Source: Mesorhizobium sp. J18 (GTDB lineage Bacteria; Pseudomonadota; Alphaproteobacteria; Rhizobiales; Rhizobiaceae). Taken from it: 34,879 nucleotides of DNA. This document shows, in pieces, positions 25,090 to 34,029 of the stretch. The stretch spans positions 143-35,021 of the forward strand of contig NZ_VLJP01000033.1 of NCBI RefSeq assembly GCF_007829525.1, written 5' to 3'. The notes under the pieces are model-generated. The model was not told where the DNA came from, did not search any database, and saw only the letters and a list, made by a program, of their open reading frames with translations. The position numbers and the translations under genes are program-made. How positions within the stretch are numbered: position 1 is the first letter of the stretch; each line of letters starts with the position of its first letter.

Positions 25090-25758
25090 TCAGCCCCTCT
25101 GGCCGTCCCTAGCCAGGGTGACGAAGCGGGCCTGTTCTTCAGGCTGATCGCGGAAGACGCCGGTGAATGTCGAGGTCAAGGTGGTTGAGCCCTGCTTGCG
25201 GATGCCGCGCATCGCCATGCACATATGTTCGGCCTCGATCATTACCGCGACCCCGCGCGGCTTCAATACGTCCTGGATCACACCGGCAATCTGCGCGGTC
25301 ATCGCTTCCTGCGTCTGCAAACGGCGTGCAAAAATATCCACCACACGGGCAATCTTGGACAGGCCGACGACCTTGCCGTCCGGCAGATAGGCGACATGCG
25401 CCTTGCCAATGATCGGCACCATATGGTGTTCGCAATGGGAGTGGAACGAGATGTCCTTGATCAGCACGAGGTCGTCATAGCCGGCGACTTCCTCAAAGGT
25501 CCGCCCCAATACCTCGGCGGGGCACTGGTCGTAACCTCCGAATATCTCCTGATAAGCCTTGGCAACACGTTCCGGTGTCTCCTTCAGCCCTTCGCGGTCG
25601 GGATCGTCTCCCGCCCAACGCAAAAGAATGCGCACGGCTGCTTCCGCTTCCTCCTGGGTCGGGCGATCGACAACCGGCTTGTCCAGATAGGCTGGCTTGG
25701 ACTCCGACTTCTGAGCCTTGTCACCCACCGGTGGGAAGTTTCTGATAATTGCATCCAT
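25090..25758 (-). CDS. folE: GTP cyclohydrolase I
   Basis: Converts GTP to dihydroneopterin triphosphate, the first step of folate synthesis. The 222-residue protein has the type IA motifs: zinc ligands Cys109, His112 ([10 protein letters not shown]) and Cys180 ([11 protein letters not shown]), and the GKAHVAYLP strand. GGGAG (25772-25768 on the minus strand) is 9 bases before the ATG. Directly upstream of that, GTTCCTT (25776-25782) and AAGGAAC (25789-25795) form a 7-bp stem with a 6-base loop that could affect translation or mRNA stability. hisI follows after 28 bp. The scaffold gene at 26003 is divergent. Confidence 0.97.
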   Translation of the reverse strand: MDAIIRNFPPVGDKAQKSESKPAYLDKPVVDRPTQEEAEAAVRILLRWAGDDPDREGLKETPERVAKAYQEIFGGYDQCPAEVLGRTFEEVAGYDDLVLIKDISFHSHCEHHMVPIIGKAHVAYLPDGKVVGLSKIARVVDIFARRLQTQEAMTAQIAGVIQDVLKPRGVAVMIEAEHMCMAMRGIRKQGSTTLTSTFTGVFRDQPEEQARFVTLARDGQRG

Positions 25759-25899
25759 GGAAGGCGTCTCCCGTAGTTCCTTTCTCAGAAGGAACGAGTT
25801 GAACGGACCACAGCCTTTTGCGGGTTTGGTGAACTATGTCTCAGTCCGGCCCGAAAGCGGCTTCTCGCGACCTCGTGACGGAAGCGGAAATTGATCGCC

Positions 25900-25928
25900 T
25901 TGCCGTCATCAAGATACGACCATTATAT
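25900..25928 (+). promoter_or_regulatory. Candidate promoter for the scaffold gene at 26003
   Basis: TTGCCG (25900-25905), 17 bases, TTATAT (25923-25928). It resembles the CTTGAC-CTATAT type of the order. The predicted start near 25935 gives a leader of about 70 bases. Confidence 0.4.
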
Positions 25929-26002
25929 AGACACGCGGGGCACGAATGAAAGATGCAGCCGCGACACACTGTGTTTAAAGAACGCCTTGCAGCCGGAAAG
26001 TC

Positions 26003-26449
26003 ATGATAGACGACGTCTATAACGCGAAAATCCTTGCTTTTGCAGGGAATATCGGCCGCATCGGCCGCCTGTCCGACCCGGATGCCTCGGCGACCGCGCA
26101 TTCCAAGCTATGCGGCTCCACGGTTACGATCGATCTCAAGATGAGCGACGGTGTGGTGGCGGATTTTGCCCACGAGGTGAAAGCCTGCGCACTCGGGCAG
26201 GCATCTTCCTCCATCATGGCGGCGCATATCATTGGTGCTCGCGCAGGGGAATTGCGTGAAGTGCGTGAGACCATGCGTAAGATGCTGAAGGAAAACGGGC
26301 CGCCGCCCGAAGGCCGCTTTGCCGATCTGAAATATCTCGAGCCGGTACGCGACTACAAGGCACGCCACGCTTCGACCATGTTGACTTTCGACGCTGTGGT
26401 CGACGCCATAGATCAGATCGAAAGAAAACACGCCGAAGCTGCGGCGTGA
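26003..26449 (+). CDS. NifU/IscU-type iron-sulfur scaffold homolog with two cysteines
   Basis: The 148-residue protein has the fold of the NifU N-terminal / IscU scaffold family: N-terminal helix (MIDDVYNAKILAFA), then first cysteine Cys37 (SKLCGSTVTIDL) and second Cys62 (VKACALGQASSSIMAA). In true scaffolds a third cysteine lies in an R-x-x-C-A motif before the last helix. Here the matching segment is KARHASTMLTFDAV (120-133), with no cysteine. The protein has no other Cys, so cluster assembly by the usual three-Cys site is doubtful. It diverges from folE; this neighbourhood is seen in related rhizobia, suggesting a conserved but unassigned role. An obvious sequencing error is unlikely since the frame stays open. 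Confidence 0.85.
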   Translation: MIDDVYNAKILAFAGNIGRIGRLSDPDASATAHSKLCGSTVTIDLKMSDGVVADFAHEVKACALGQASSSIMAAHIIGARAGELREVRETMRKMLKENGPPPEGRFADLKYLEPVRDYKARHASTMLTFDAVVDAIDQIERKHAEAAA

Positions 26450-26456
26450 GGCAGCC

Positions 26457-27494
26457 TCAATCGGCCGAAAGCATGTCGCAGACCATGGGCATTACCTTGG
26501 TACCGTAGAGTTCGATGCTGCGCATCATCTTGTCATGGCCGAGCGTGCCTGAGGAATATTTCATATCGAAGCGCTTTACGCCCAGGTCCTTCATGGTCGA
26601 GGCTATCTTGCGGGCAACGGTTTCCGGCGAGCCGACATAGAGCGAGCCCATCTCCGCTTCCTGGTTGAAACGGGAGATGTCGGTCGGACCCCATCCGCGT
26701 TCGGCGCCGATCCGGTCGTGCATCGCCTTGTAGCCGGGCCAGAGTTCGGCGCGAGCCTGTTCGTCCGTGTCTGCTACATGGCCCGGCGAATGAACGCCAA
26801 GAGGCAGCGCCGTTCCCCCGATCTGTGCCACCGCACGATGGTAGAGGTCGATGAAGGGCAGGAAGCGTTTGGGTGCGCCGCCTATGATTGCGAGCATCAT
26901 CGGCAGGCCGTAGCGCACTGCGCGTACGACCGATTCGGGACTGCCTCCGACACCTATCCAGGTCTTGAGCGTACCACTCTCGACCGGCGGATAGACAGTC
27001 TGGCCGCGCAGTTCGGCCCGCGTCTCGCCTTTCCAATGGATTGGCCCCTGCTTCAGGAGAGTGGAGAACAGGTCGAGCTTCTCCGAGAAAAGCTTCTCGT
27101 AATCATGGAGTGAAAAGCCGAATAGCGGAAAGGATTCCGTGAAGGAGCCACGGCCCAGTATAACTTCGGCCCGCCCGCGCGAAATGGCGTCCAGGGTGGA
27201 GAAACGCTGAAAGACGCGAACGGGATCGTCCGAACTCAGCACGGTGACGGCGGATCCAAGCCGGATCCTTTTCGTTGCGGTCGCAATAGCCGCCAGCACC
27301 ACGTCAGGCGCGGAAATGGCAAAATCGTCGCGATGATGTTCGCCGAGGCCGATGAAGTCGATGCCGACCTGATCGGCAAGCACGGCTTCCTCGACGACGT
27401 CGCGGATCACTTGCGCTTGCGAAAGCCGGTTTCCCTCTGCATCGACGGTGACGTCTCCGAATGTGTCCAACCCAAGTTCGACGTCGTCGCTCAT
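26457..27494 (-). CDS. Luciferase-like (LLM) flavin-dependent oxidoreductase
   Basis: A 345-residue member of the bacterial luciferase-like monooxygenase superfamily (TIM barrel, FMN or F420 dependent). Signature parts are GLGEHHRDDF (about 51-60), IRLGSAVTVLSSDDPVRVFQ, and RAEVILGRGSFTESFPLFG. The protein is a single domain and complete, with the C-terminal region YVGSPETVARKIA. It resembles the subgroup of predicted LLM oxidoreductases often next to small-molecule catabolic genes, but no substrate can be inferred. It converges with the scaffold gene, only 7 bases apart. Confidence 0.85.
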   Translation of the reverse strand: MSDDVELGLDTFGDVTVDAEGNRLSQAQVIRDVVEEAVLADQVGIDFIGLGEHHRDDFAISAPDVVLAAIATATKRIRLGSAVTVLSSDDPVRVFQRFSTLDAISRGRAEVILGRGSFTESFPLFGFSLHDYEKLFSEKLDLFSTLLKQGPIHWKGETRAELRGQTVYPPVESGTLKTWIGVGGSPESVVRAVRYGLPMMLAIIGGAPKRFLPFIDLYHRAVAQIGGTALPLGVHSPGHVADTDEQARAELWPGYKAMHDRIGAERGWGPTDISRFNQEAEMGSLYVGSPETVARKIASTMKDLGVKRFDMKYSSGTLGHDKMMRSIELYGTKVMPMVCDMLSAD

Positions 27495-27690
27495 AATCGG
27501 AGTCCTCAGCCTGTTTGCCTGTTCAACCGAAAGGCGATGGGAATGGCGCTGTTCGGCGTACAGTTATAGGTTTCCTGCAACCATTCAAACCATCCCTGCA
27601 GAACGAAGTATCTCCGTAAGGGAGACGGGGAGGTTGTGGCCCGGCAATCCGATTGCCATTTTACGGCTGTTTTGGTCCTGAGAGGAAGGC

Positions 27691-28044
27691 GTGGACGACA
27701 GCAACAGTCAGCATTCGCGGTATAGCCGCAACTGGGGAGGCTCATGGCGGCATACGCCCGGCCGGTTGCTCGGCACGTCCCTGGTGCGCCTCTATCAACT
27801 CACACTTTCGGGTTTCGTCGGTAATTCCTGCCGTCATCTGCCGACCTGTTCGGAATATGCCTATGAGGCGATCGCACGGCATGGGCTATGGGCGGGCGGC
27901 TGGATGGCGCTGTTCCGCGTCGCGCGCTGCGGCCCCGGCGGCACGCATGGCCACGATCCGGTGCCAGAGATACTTGAAGACCGTTACGTCTGGTACTTCC
28001 CGTGGCGCTACTGGCGTATAGGCCTGCCGCCAAATACCCATTGA
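27691..28044 (+). CDS. yidD: Membrane protein insertion efficiency factor YidD
   Basis: A 117-residue member of the YidD family, which helps YidC insert inner-membrane proteins. The core motif [12 protein letters not shown]... followed by [29 protein letters not shown] and [10 protein letters not shown] is present, including the three conserved cysteines. Here the core is preceded by about 30 extra polar residues. The start is GTG at 27691, with GAGAGGAAGG just upstream. In many bacteria yidD sits with rnpA and yidC near the origin; in rhizobia it is often separate and before thrS, as here. thrS starts 115 bp later on the same strand. Confidence 0.95.
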   Translation: MDDSNSQHSRYSRNWGGSWRHTPGRLLGTSLVRLYQLTLSGFVGNSCRHLPTCSEYAYEAIARHGLWAGGWMALFRVARCGPGGTHGHDPVPEILEDRYVWYFPWRYWRIGLPPNTH

Positions 28045-28159
28045 TCCGCACCCATACGGGGCTTTACGCCGTCGTCATCCCTCTCTAAAAGACCGCTCGC
28101 CGGCATATACCGGATCGACCACCCGCGTTCGTTGGCGGGACTGGATAAGGAGATACAGC

Positions 28160-30133
28160 GTGTCGAATTCCGTTTCCCTTGCATTTCCCGATGGCTCCGC
28201 CCGCCAATACGACGCAGCGACGACCGGCGCCGAACTGGCCGAATCGATCTCGAAATCACTTGCCAAGAAGGCCGTCGCCTACAGCCTCGACGGCGTGTTG
28301 CGGGACCTTTCTGACCCGATCGGCAGCTCCGGCAAGATTGAGATCATCACCCGCGATGATCCACGTGCTCTTGAGCTTATCCGCCATGATGCCGCCCATG
28401 TCCTCGCCGAGGCGGTGCAGGAATTGTGGCCGGGAACGCAGGTCACGATCGGCCCGGTCATCGAGAACGGTTTCTATTACGATTTCGCGCGCAACGAACC
28501 TTTCACGCCGGAGGATTTCCCGGCGATCGAGAAAAAGATGCGCGAGATCATCGCGCGCAACCGGCCCTTCACGAAAGAGGTGTGGGACCGCGAGCATGCG
28601 CGCAAGGTCTTTCGGGAAAAGGGCGAGGCCTACAAAGTCGAACTGATCGACGCCATCCCACCGGATCAGGACCTCAAGATCTATTTTCAGGGCGATTGGT
28701 TCGACCTCTGCCGCGGGCCGCATATGGTATCCACCGGGCAGATCGGCAATGCCTTCAAGCTGATGAAAGTGGCGGGTGCTTATTGGCGCGGCGACGCTAA
28801 CAATCCGATGCTGACCCGCATCTACGGCACGGCCTGGGCGAATCAGGAACAGCTCGACGCCTATCTCACCATGCTGGAAGAAGCCGAAAAGCGCGATCAT
28901 CGCCGGCTTGGCCGTGAGATGGATCTGTTCCACTTCCAGGAGGAGGGGCCGGGTGTCGTCTTCTGGCACTCCAAGGGCTGGAAGATGTTCCAGAACCTCG
29001 TTTCCTACATGCGCCGGCGTCTGGCCGACGATTATCAGGAGGTGAATGCGCCGCAGGTACTCGACCACTCCTTGTGGGAGACTTCCGGTCATTGGGGCTG
29101 GTACAAGGAGAACATGTTCGCCGTCACGACCGCGGACGAGGAAGCGGAGGACAAGCGCGTCTTCGCGCTCAAGCCGATGAACTGCCCCGGTCATGTCCAG
29201 ATCTTCAAGCATGGCTTGAAATCCTACCGGGAACTACCCATCCGGTTTGCGGAATTCGGCGCCGTGCATCGCTACGAGCCTTCAGGCGCGCTACACGGCC
29301 TCATGCGCGTGCGCGGCTTCACGCAGGACGATGCCCATATCTTCTGCACCGAGGATCAACTCGCGGCCGAATGCCTGAAGATCAACGATCTCATTCTTTC
29401 GACCTATGCCGATTTCGGCTTCGACGAGATAACCGTTCGGTTTGCCACGCGGCCGGAAAAGCGGGTTGGCTCCGATGCATTATGGGACCATGCCGAAGAG
29501 ATCATGGGACGCGTGCTGAAGCAGATCCAGTCCTCCACCAACCGGATCAAGACGGAAATCAATCCAGGCGACGGTGCCTTCTACGGTCCCAAGTTCGATT
29601 ATTCGTTGAAGGATGCCATCGGCCGCGAATGGCAATGCGGCACCACGCAGGTGGATTTCAACCTGCCGGAGCGGTTCGGCGCTTTCTACATCGACAAGGA
29701 TTCGGAGAAGAAGCAGCCCGTCATGGTCCATCGCGCCATTTGCGGATCGATGGAGCGCTTCCTTGGCATCCTGATCGAGAACTATGCGGGGCATTTCCCG
29801 CTCTGGTTCGCGCCTGTGCAGGTCGTGGTCGCCACGATTACATCAGATGCTGACGACTACGCCATCAAAGTCGTGCAGCGGCTGAAGGCGGCAGGGCTGG
29901 CGGCCGAGCCCGATTTGCGCAACGAGAAGATCAACTACAAGGTGCGCGAGCATTCGCTCGCCAAGGTGCCGGTGATCCTTGTTTGCGGAAAACGCGAAGC
30001 GGAGGATGGTGCGGTCAACATGCGGCGGCTTGGTTCGCGCGACCAGACATCCTTGCCGCTGGACGAAGCGGTTGCAGTGCTGGCCGAGGAAGCGGTTCCG
30101 CCGGATCTGCGACGCAAGCGCCAGGCGGCCTGA
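28160..30133 (+). CDS. thrS: Threonyl-tRNA synthetase
   Basis: Charges tRNA-Thr. The 657-residue protein has the N-terminal TGS domain (about 1-62), the editing domain with [12 protein letters not shown] (72-and-on HxxxH), the class II catalytic core, and the anticodon-binding domain at the C-terminus. Zinc ligands at the active site are Cys342 (MNCPGH), His393 (TQDDAHIF) and His524 (MVHRAICGS), corresponding to Cys334/His385/His511 of E. coli. The start is GTG at 28160, with AAGGAG nine bases upstream. No T-box or operator hairpin resembling the E. coli autoregulatory leader is evident in 28045-28159. Confidence 0.98.
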   Translation: MSNSVSLAFPDGSARQYDAATTGAELAESISKSLAKKAVAYSLDGVLRDLSDPIGSSGKIEIITRDDPRALELIRHDAAHVLAEAVQELWPGTQVTIGPVIENGFYYDFARNEPFTPEDFPAIEKKMREIIARNRPFTKEVWDREHARKVFREKGEAYKVELIDAIPPDQDLKIYFQGDWFDLCRGPHMVSTGQIGNAFKLMKVAGAYWRGDANNPMLTRIYGTAWANQEQLDAYLTMLEEAEKRDHRRLGREMDLFHFQEEGPGVVFWHSKGWKMFQNLVSYMRRRLADDYQEVNAPQVLDHSLWETSGHWGWYKENMFAVTTADEEAEDKRVFALKPMNCPGHVQIFKHGLKSYRELPIRFAEFGAVHRYEPSGALHGLMRVRGFTQDDAHIFCTEDQLAAECLKINDLILSTYADFGFDEITVRFATRPEKRVGSDALWDHAEEIMGRVLKQIQSSTNRIKTEINPGDGAFYGPKFDYSLKDAIGREWQCGTTQVDFNLPERFGAFYIDKDSEKKQPVMVHRAICGSMERFLGILIENYAGHFPLWFAPVQVVVATITSDADDYAIKVVQRLKAAGLAAEPDLRNEKINYKVREHSLAKVPVILVCGKREAEDGAVNMRRLGSRDQTSLPLDEAVAVLAEEAVPPDLRRKRQAA

Positions 30134-30141
30134 CGCAGGCT

Positions 30142-30170
30142 GATGCAGCAGCGGCTTACGCGGCTGCATC
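30142..30170. other. Hairpin between thrS and a convergent gene
   Basis: A perfect 8-bp inverted repeat GATGCAGC (30142-30149) and GCTGCATC (30163-30170) with a 13-base loop lies between the two stop codons. No T-run follows, so it is a weak terminator candidate for both strands. Confidence 0.35.
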
Positions 30171-30173
30171 CGG

Positions 30174-31247
30174 CTACTCGTTGTCGACTTCCAGACTAGT
30201 GCTTTCCTTGCTGTCGATAAGATCAGTGGGTAGTAGCTCCACGTCCTGGTTGTGGCCGGCCACCACGGAAAAGTCGCGCTGGTAGATACGGTCCCGGTTC
30301 TTGGCGATGATGGTGTAGTCGCCTTCCGCCAGCACCATGGATGCATAGGCGCCCACGGACTCGCGGACTATGTCACCCGTATCAGTAAGGATCGACCAAG
30401 CTGTATCGGCAATCGCTTCGCCGCCCGTCTCGCGCACAAGCTTCATCGTCAGATGGGCCGCGCGATGCTCCACCGTTGCTTCGGTGAGCTTTCCGGCTTC
30501 CACGCGGATGTCCGAGCGAATGACCGCATTGACCGTGCCATAGGTGGAAACCACGTGATAGGTTCCGGCCTTCAAGCGCACGATCGTGTCGGGACTCACA
30601 TCGGGAATGATTAGGGCACGATCGCCGGTGGCGTCGGGTTCGGCCTCATAGATCGAGAATTTCAGCCGGTTCGGCGGAATGCGCACGCCGCCGGAAAGCA
30701 CCGCATCGAGTTTCAGTCCTCCGGCGTCAAGCACGAGGTCCTCGCGCTTCGCATCACGGCCGATGCTGATTCGCTTGGTCGCGCCTGCCCGCCCAAAGGC
30801 GGCGTGGACGAGATAGCTGCCGGGAGGGAGCTTGAAGATGCTCGTGCCGCCGCGCGAGGATGCCACGAGCGGCAATTTTCCATCAGGCCCGACTTCCGGT
30901 TTGAAAATCCGCCATACGAGGCCACGCGGAATCTCTTCCGAATCTTCAGTCAGATGCGCCGCAAGTGTAATCTCGCCGGTTGCGGCGGTAGCGAGAGGCG
31001 CGCTGGTGTGGGGTGGTGCATAGCTGTTGCTTCCGGGCGGCAGGGGATCCAATTGCGAATCTACGCCTGGCAAATCCATCGGCGTGCCCGGCACAGCATC
31101 GAGATTGAAATTCAGGCTGTCCGGACTGCTTCCAAACCCGCCAGAGGGCAGGTTTTGCGCCACTGCGCCGCCGATGCCCGAGGACATGACTACGACAGCC
31201 GCGAAGCCGTGGAGGAGAAGTAACCTTGACGCCCCTATGATCATCAT
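30174..31247 (-). CDS. Exported beta-rich protein with repeated Ig-like segments, unknown
   Basis: A 357-residue protein with an N-terminal signal peptide (about 1-31, cleavage near AVAQ-N) and a Gly/Pro/Ser-rich linker. About 100-350 holds at least three repeated beta-rich units, each with a turn of the type 'PPGSYLVHAAFG', 'KAGTYHVVSTYG' or 'AEGDYTIIAKNRD' followed by an 'I.V..G' strand. The repeats look like carboxypeptidase-regulatory or PEGA-like modules, but the exact family is not recognised. No transmembrane anchor or lipobox is seen, so it is probably periplasmic. It converges with thrS and diverges from the nitroreductase gene; no strong ribosome-binding site is visible before the paired ATGs. 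Confidence 0.75.
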   Translation of the reverse strand: MMIIGASRLLLLHGFAAVVVMSSGIGGAVAQNLPSGGFGSSPDSLNFNLDAVPGTPMDLPGVDSQLDPLPPGSNSYAPPHTSAPLATAATGEITLAAHLTEDSEEIPRGLVWRIFKPEVGPDGKLPLVASSRGGTSIFKLPPGSYLVHAAFGRAGATKRISIGRDAKREDLVLDAGGLKLDAVLSGGVRIPPNRLKFSIYEAEPDATGDRALIIPDVSPDTIVRLKAGTYHVVSTYGTVNAVIRSDIRVEAGKLTEATVEHRAAHLTMKLVRETGGEAIADTAWSILTDTGDIVRESVGAYASMVLAEGDYTIIAKNRDRIYQRDFSVVAGHNQDVELLPTDLIDSKESTSLEVDNE

Positions 31248-31358
31248 TTGTCTTCAAGCCCAAGGCAGTGGCAAATTCAAGGCTGAATCCGACAGGTCTC
31301 AACCCAAAGCAATTTCCACGGCGAATATGTTATACGCGCCCGCAAAAGGGAGTTTTTT

Positions 31359-31943
31359 GTGTCTTCGTCAATCATCCAATTCTTGCTGAGCCGGAAATCG
31401 GTGCCAATTCAGGAGCTTTGCGAACCGGCCCCCTCGGACAACGAGATCGAGACCATGATTCGGATCGCGTCGCGCGTGCCCGACCATGGCAATCTCGCAC
31501 CATGGCGCTTCATCATTTATCGCGGCGCGGCGCGCGAGAGGGTAGGGGAAATGATCGCCGATCTGGCGGAAAAGCTGGAAGGTCCGCTTACGGATGCCCG
31601 CCGCACAAAGGAGTTGACACGCTTCTCGCGAGCGCCCTTGGTCATTGGCATCGTGTCATGCCCGAAGGAAAACCCGAAAATCCCGCAGTGGGAGATGTTT
31701 CTTTCCGGAGGCATGGCGGCGATGAACCTTATGATTGCCGCAAATGCGCTGGGTTACGGCACCAACATGATCACCAACTGGTATTCCGATCTTCCCGAGG
31801 GGCGACAGATACTCGGACTTGAAAAACACGAGCGTGTCGTCGGCTTTGTGCACATCGGAACGCATGACGGTGAGGCCGCGGAGCGGCCTCGTCCGGACGT
31901 ATCCACTCTCTATTCCGAATATACCGGCCCGGCACAGGATTGA
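31359..31943 (+). CDS. Nitroreductase family protein (YdjA-like)
   Basis: A 194-residue FMN-dependent nitroreductase fold protein. Typical parts are the N-terminal LLSRKSV (FMN phosphate-binding Arg), SRVPDHGNLAPWRFII, and GMAAMNLMIAANALGYGTNMITNW with HIGT at the end. The single-domain length and DHGNLAPWRF motif suit the YdjA group, whose natural substrate is unknown. The start is GTG at 31359, preceded at 9 bases by AAGGGAG. Its stop is 4 bases before the flavin reductase start, so they form an operon and may share flavin chemistry. Confidence 0.88.
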   Translation: MSSSIIQFLLSRKSVPIQELCEPAPSDNEIETMIRIASRVPDHGNLAPWRFIIYRGAARERVGEMIADLAEKLEGPLTDARRTKELTRFSRAPLVIGIVSCPKENPKIPQWEMFLSGGMAAMNLMIAANALGYGTNMITNWYSDLPEGRQILGLEKHERVVGFVHIGTHDGEAAERPRPDVSTLYSEYTGPAQD

Positions 31944-31947
31944 TCCC

Positions 31948-32556
31948 ATGTTCTACGAACCTTCAAAAGGGCATGGCCTGCCCCATGATCCCTTCAAAGC
32001 CATCGTGGCGCCGCGCCCGATCGGCTGGATTTCGACGGTATCGAAAGACGGTGCTTTGAACCTCGCGCCCTATTCCTTCTTCAACGCTATCTCCTCACAC
32101 CCCCATCTCGTGATGTTTTCGTCGGAAGGCGAGAAGGACAGCGTCACTTTCGTACGCGAAACAGGCGAATTCGTCGCTAATTTTGCCAGCCGTAATCTTG
32201 CCGAGAAGATGAATGCCAGTTCGGTCGATGCGCCGCGCGGGATAAGCGAATTCGGCTATGCCGGCCTGACGCCTGCGCCGTCGCAGATGGTTTCGCCACC
32301 ACGGGTGGCCGACGCCTATGCCGCCCTCGAATGTAAGGTGGTCAACATCCTCCAGCCACGTGGTCTCGATGGGGCATCGGCTGGCGTTACGGTGGTGATG
32401 GGTGAAGTGGTTGGGGTGCATATCGACGAGGACATCCTGTCCGATGGCATGTTCGACTACGCAAAGGCGCAGAATCTTTCACGCCTCGGCTATCGTGACT
32501 ATGCTGCCGTCACCGAAGTGTTCGAGATGCTCCGGCCACGCTGGAAGGCCGACTGA
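31948..32556 (+). CDS. Flavin reductase family protein (FMN-binding split barrel)
   Basis: A 202-residue protein of the flavin reductase-like (DIM6/NTAB) family. The core motif is IVAPRPIGWISTVSKDG followed by NLAPYSFFNAISSHP, where FMN binds. The frame is open to 31819 inside the nitroreductase gene, but the recognisable N-terminus (MFYEPSKGHGLPHDPFKAIV) starts at the ATG at 31948. It follows the nitroreductase by 4 bases and converges with the CitE-type lyase. No partner monooxygenase is adjacent except the distant LLM enzyme. Confidence 0.88.
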   Translation: MFYEPSKGHGLPHDPFKAIVAPRPIGWISTVSKDGALNLAPYSFFNAISSHPHLVMFSSEGEKDSVTFVRETGEFVANFASRNLAEKMNASSVDAPRGISEFGYAGLTPAPSQMVSPPRVADAYAALECKVVNILQPRGLDGASAGVTVVMGEVVGVHIDEDILSDGMFDYAKAQNLSRLGYRDYAAVTEVFEMLRPRWKAD

Positions 32557-32561
32557 CAGGG

Positions 32562-33437
32562 TCAGGCGCCCGCAGCTTTCGCGCGAGCCAGTATTCGTTC
32601 AGCCCGGCGCAGGTGAGGGCGATCATACATCTGTCCGTCAATCGCAACGACGCCTGGATTTCCGGCCGCCGAGAAAGCGTCTATGACGGCCTTGGAATGA
32701 GCCACAGCCTCGGCGGAGGGGGTGAAGGCCTCGTTGATGATCGGAACCTGGGCGGGATGGATCGCCATCTTGGCCGTGAAGCCGTCACGCTCTGCTTCCA
32801 CGCATTCGCGTCGAAAGCCTCCTTCATCCCGGAAATTGGGAAAGACGGTATCGACCGCCGCCACTTCCGCCGAAGCCGCAGCGAGAATCGTCATGGCGCG
32901 GGCAATCCGGAACGTATCGGTGAAGCGTCCGTCCTCGTCGCGCGCCGTCCTTGCTCCGATATCGGCCGAAAGATCTTCCGCACCCCAAGTAATGCCGGAA
33001 AGGCGAGGGCTGGCTTCACGATAGGTGCTGGCCGCCAGAACGCCGCTTGCTGTCTCGGTGATAATCGGAAGAATGCGGGTCGTCCCATCCTCGATCCCTT
33101 GCTCGGCCTCATGCACGCGCAATTTCGCCGCCAGATGCGTTACATCCTGACCGCCCTGCGCCTTCGGCAAAATGATGCCGTCGGGCCGGACGGCCATCAT
33201 AGCTTCCAGATCCTCGTCCGTCAGGCCGGTCGAAAGATCATTTACCCGGACATAGAAAAAGGAGGAGGTCCCGGCCTTCTTGTCTGCAATGAATTCTGCC
33301 GCGATGCGCCGCGCATCTTCCTTGTTCCCGGCAGCGACGGAATCTTCCAGATCGACGATCAGGATATCCGCACCGGATTGCAGCGACTTTTCGAGCTTTC
33401 TTTCAGAATCGCCCGGGACGAAGAGCAGGGAGCGCAT
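32562..33437 (-). CDS. CitE/HpcH-type CoA ester lyase
   Basis: A 291-residue TIM-barrel lyase of the HpcH/HpaI and CitE family. It starts MRSLLFVPGDSERKLEKSLQ and shows the metal-binding motif IVDLEDSVA (27-35), the glutamate in IITETASGV, and the GITWGAEDLSADIG segment. Such enzymes cleave malyl-CoA, methylmalyl-CoA or citramalyl-CoA; the length and fold do not decide which. It overlaps the upstream MaoC gene (its first base is the last base of that gene's stop codon), so translation is coupled and the pair probably acts in sequence on a CoA ester. Confidence 0.88.
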   Translation of the reverse strand: MRSLLFVPGDSERKLEKSLQSGADILIVDLEDSVAAGNKEDARRIAAEFIADKKAGTSSFFYVRVNDLSTGLTDEDLEAMMAVRPDGIILPKAQGGQDVTHLAAKLRVHEAEQGIEDGTTRILPIITETASGVLAASTYREASPRLSGITWGAEDLSADIGARTARDEDGRFTDTFRIARAMTILAAASAEVAAVDTVFPNFRDEGGFRRECVEAERDGFTAKMAIHPAQVPIINEAFTPSAEAVAHSKAVIDAFSAAGNPGVVAIDGQMYDRPHLRRAERILARAKAAGA

Positions 33438-33889
33438 CAGACGGCTGCCTTCTTCATCATTGCCTGGCGCACGCAGCGCGCCACCAGCACGTTGTGCTGA
33501 TTATAGGCCCGATGCTCGAACTCCACGATGCCGCGGTCCGGTCGCGATTTTGATTCCCGCACCGATTTGACCTCCGTCTCGACTCTCACCGTATCACCGT
33601 GGAAAAGCGGGTGCGGAAAGACGGTCTCGGTCATGCCGAGATTGCCGATCGTCGTGCCCAAGGTCGTATCGTGGACCGAGATGCCGATCATCAGTCCGAG
33701 CGTGAAGAGCGAATTCACCAACGGCTTGCCCCATTCGCTCTTTGCAGCGAAGTCGAAATCGATATGCAGCGGCTGCGGATTAAGGGTCATCACCGAAAAC
33801 AGTATGTTATCGCTTTCGGTTATGGTCTTGCGCAGAGGATGCTGGATCACCTGTCCCGGCGTGAACTCTTCAAGATAAAGGCCTGCCAT
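33437..33889 (-). CDS. MaoC family (R)-enoyl-CoA hydratase-like protein
   Basis: A single hot-dog domain of 150 residues: MAGLYLEEFTPGQVIQHPLR at the start, then a catalytic-type NPQPLHIDFDFA in which Asp/His of the MaoC hydratases are seen, and the end IVEFEHRAYNQHNVLVARC. It is the short form, unlike the double-domain mesaconyl-CoA hydratases. The start codon is preceded by a purine-rich GGAGGAAA. The stop overlaps the following CitE-like gene by one base. The likely job is hydration of an enoyl-CoA or reversible dehydration of a hydroxyacyl-CoA, giving the substrate or product of the lyase. Confidence 0.88.
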   Translation of the reverse strand: MAGLYLEEFTPGQVIQHPLRKTITESDNILFSVMTLNPQPLHIDFDFAAKSEWGKPLVNSLFTLGLMIGISVHDTTLGTTIGNLGMTETVFPHPLFHGDTVRVETEVKSVRESKSRPDRGIVEFEHRAYNQHNVLVARCVRQAMMKKAAV

Positions 33890-34029
33890 GTCTTTCCTCC
33901 TGCAAGAACGGTAGCGTTGATAGAATCCCGGTGCCCGTCCAGCAAGCGCATGACTTGTGGTGAATTTCTCGCAAACGTTCTGCCGATAGCGGCTCTCATG
34001 CTAGGTTCGCCACGGGATATTCTTCTCAC

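Noticed and set aside
28045-28159. T-box or autoregulatory leader before thrS
   Set aside because: No T-box core, specifier-like stem or repeated tRNA-mimic arms are visible; T-boxes are not expected in this group.
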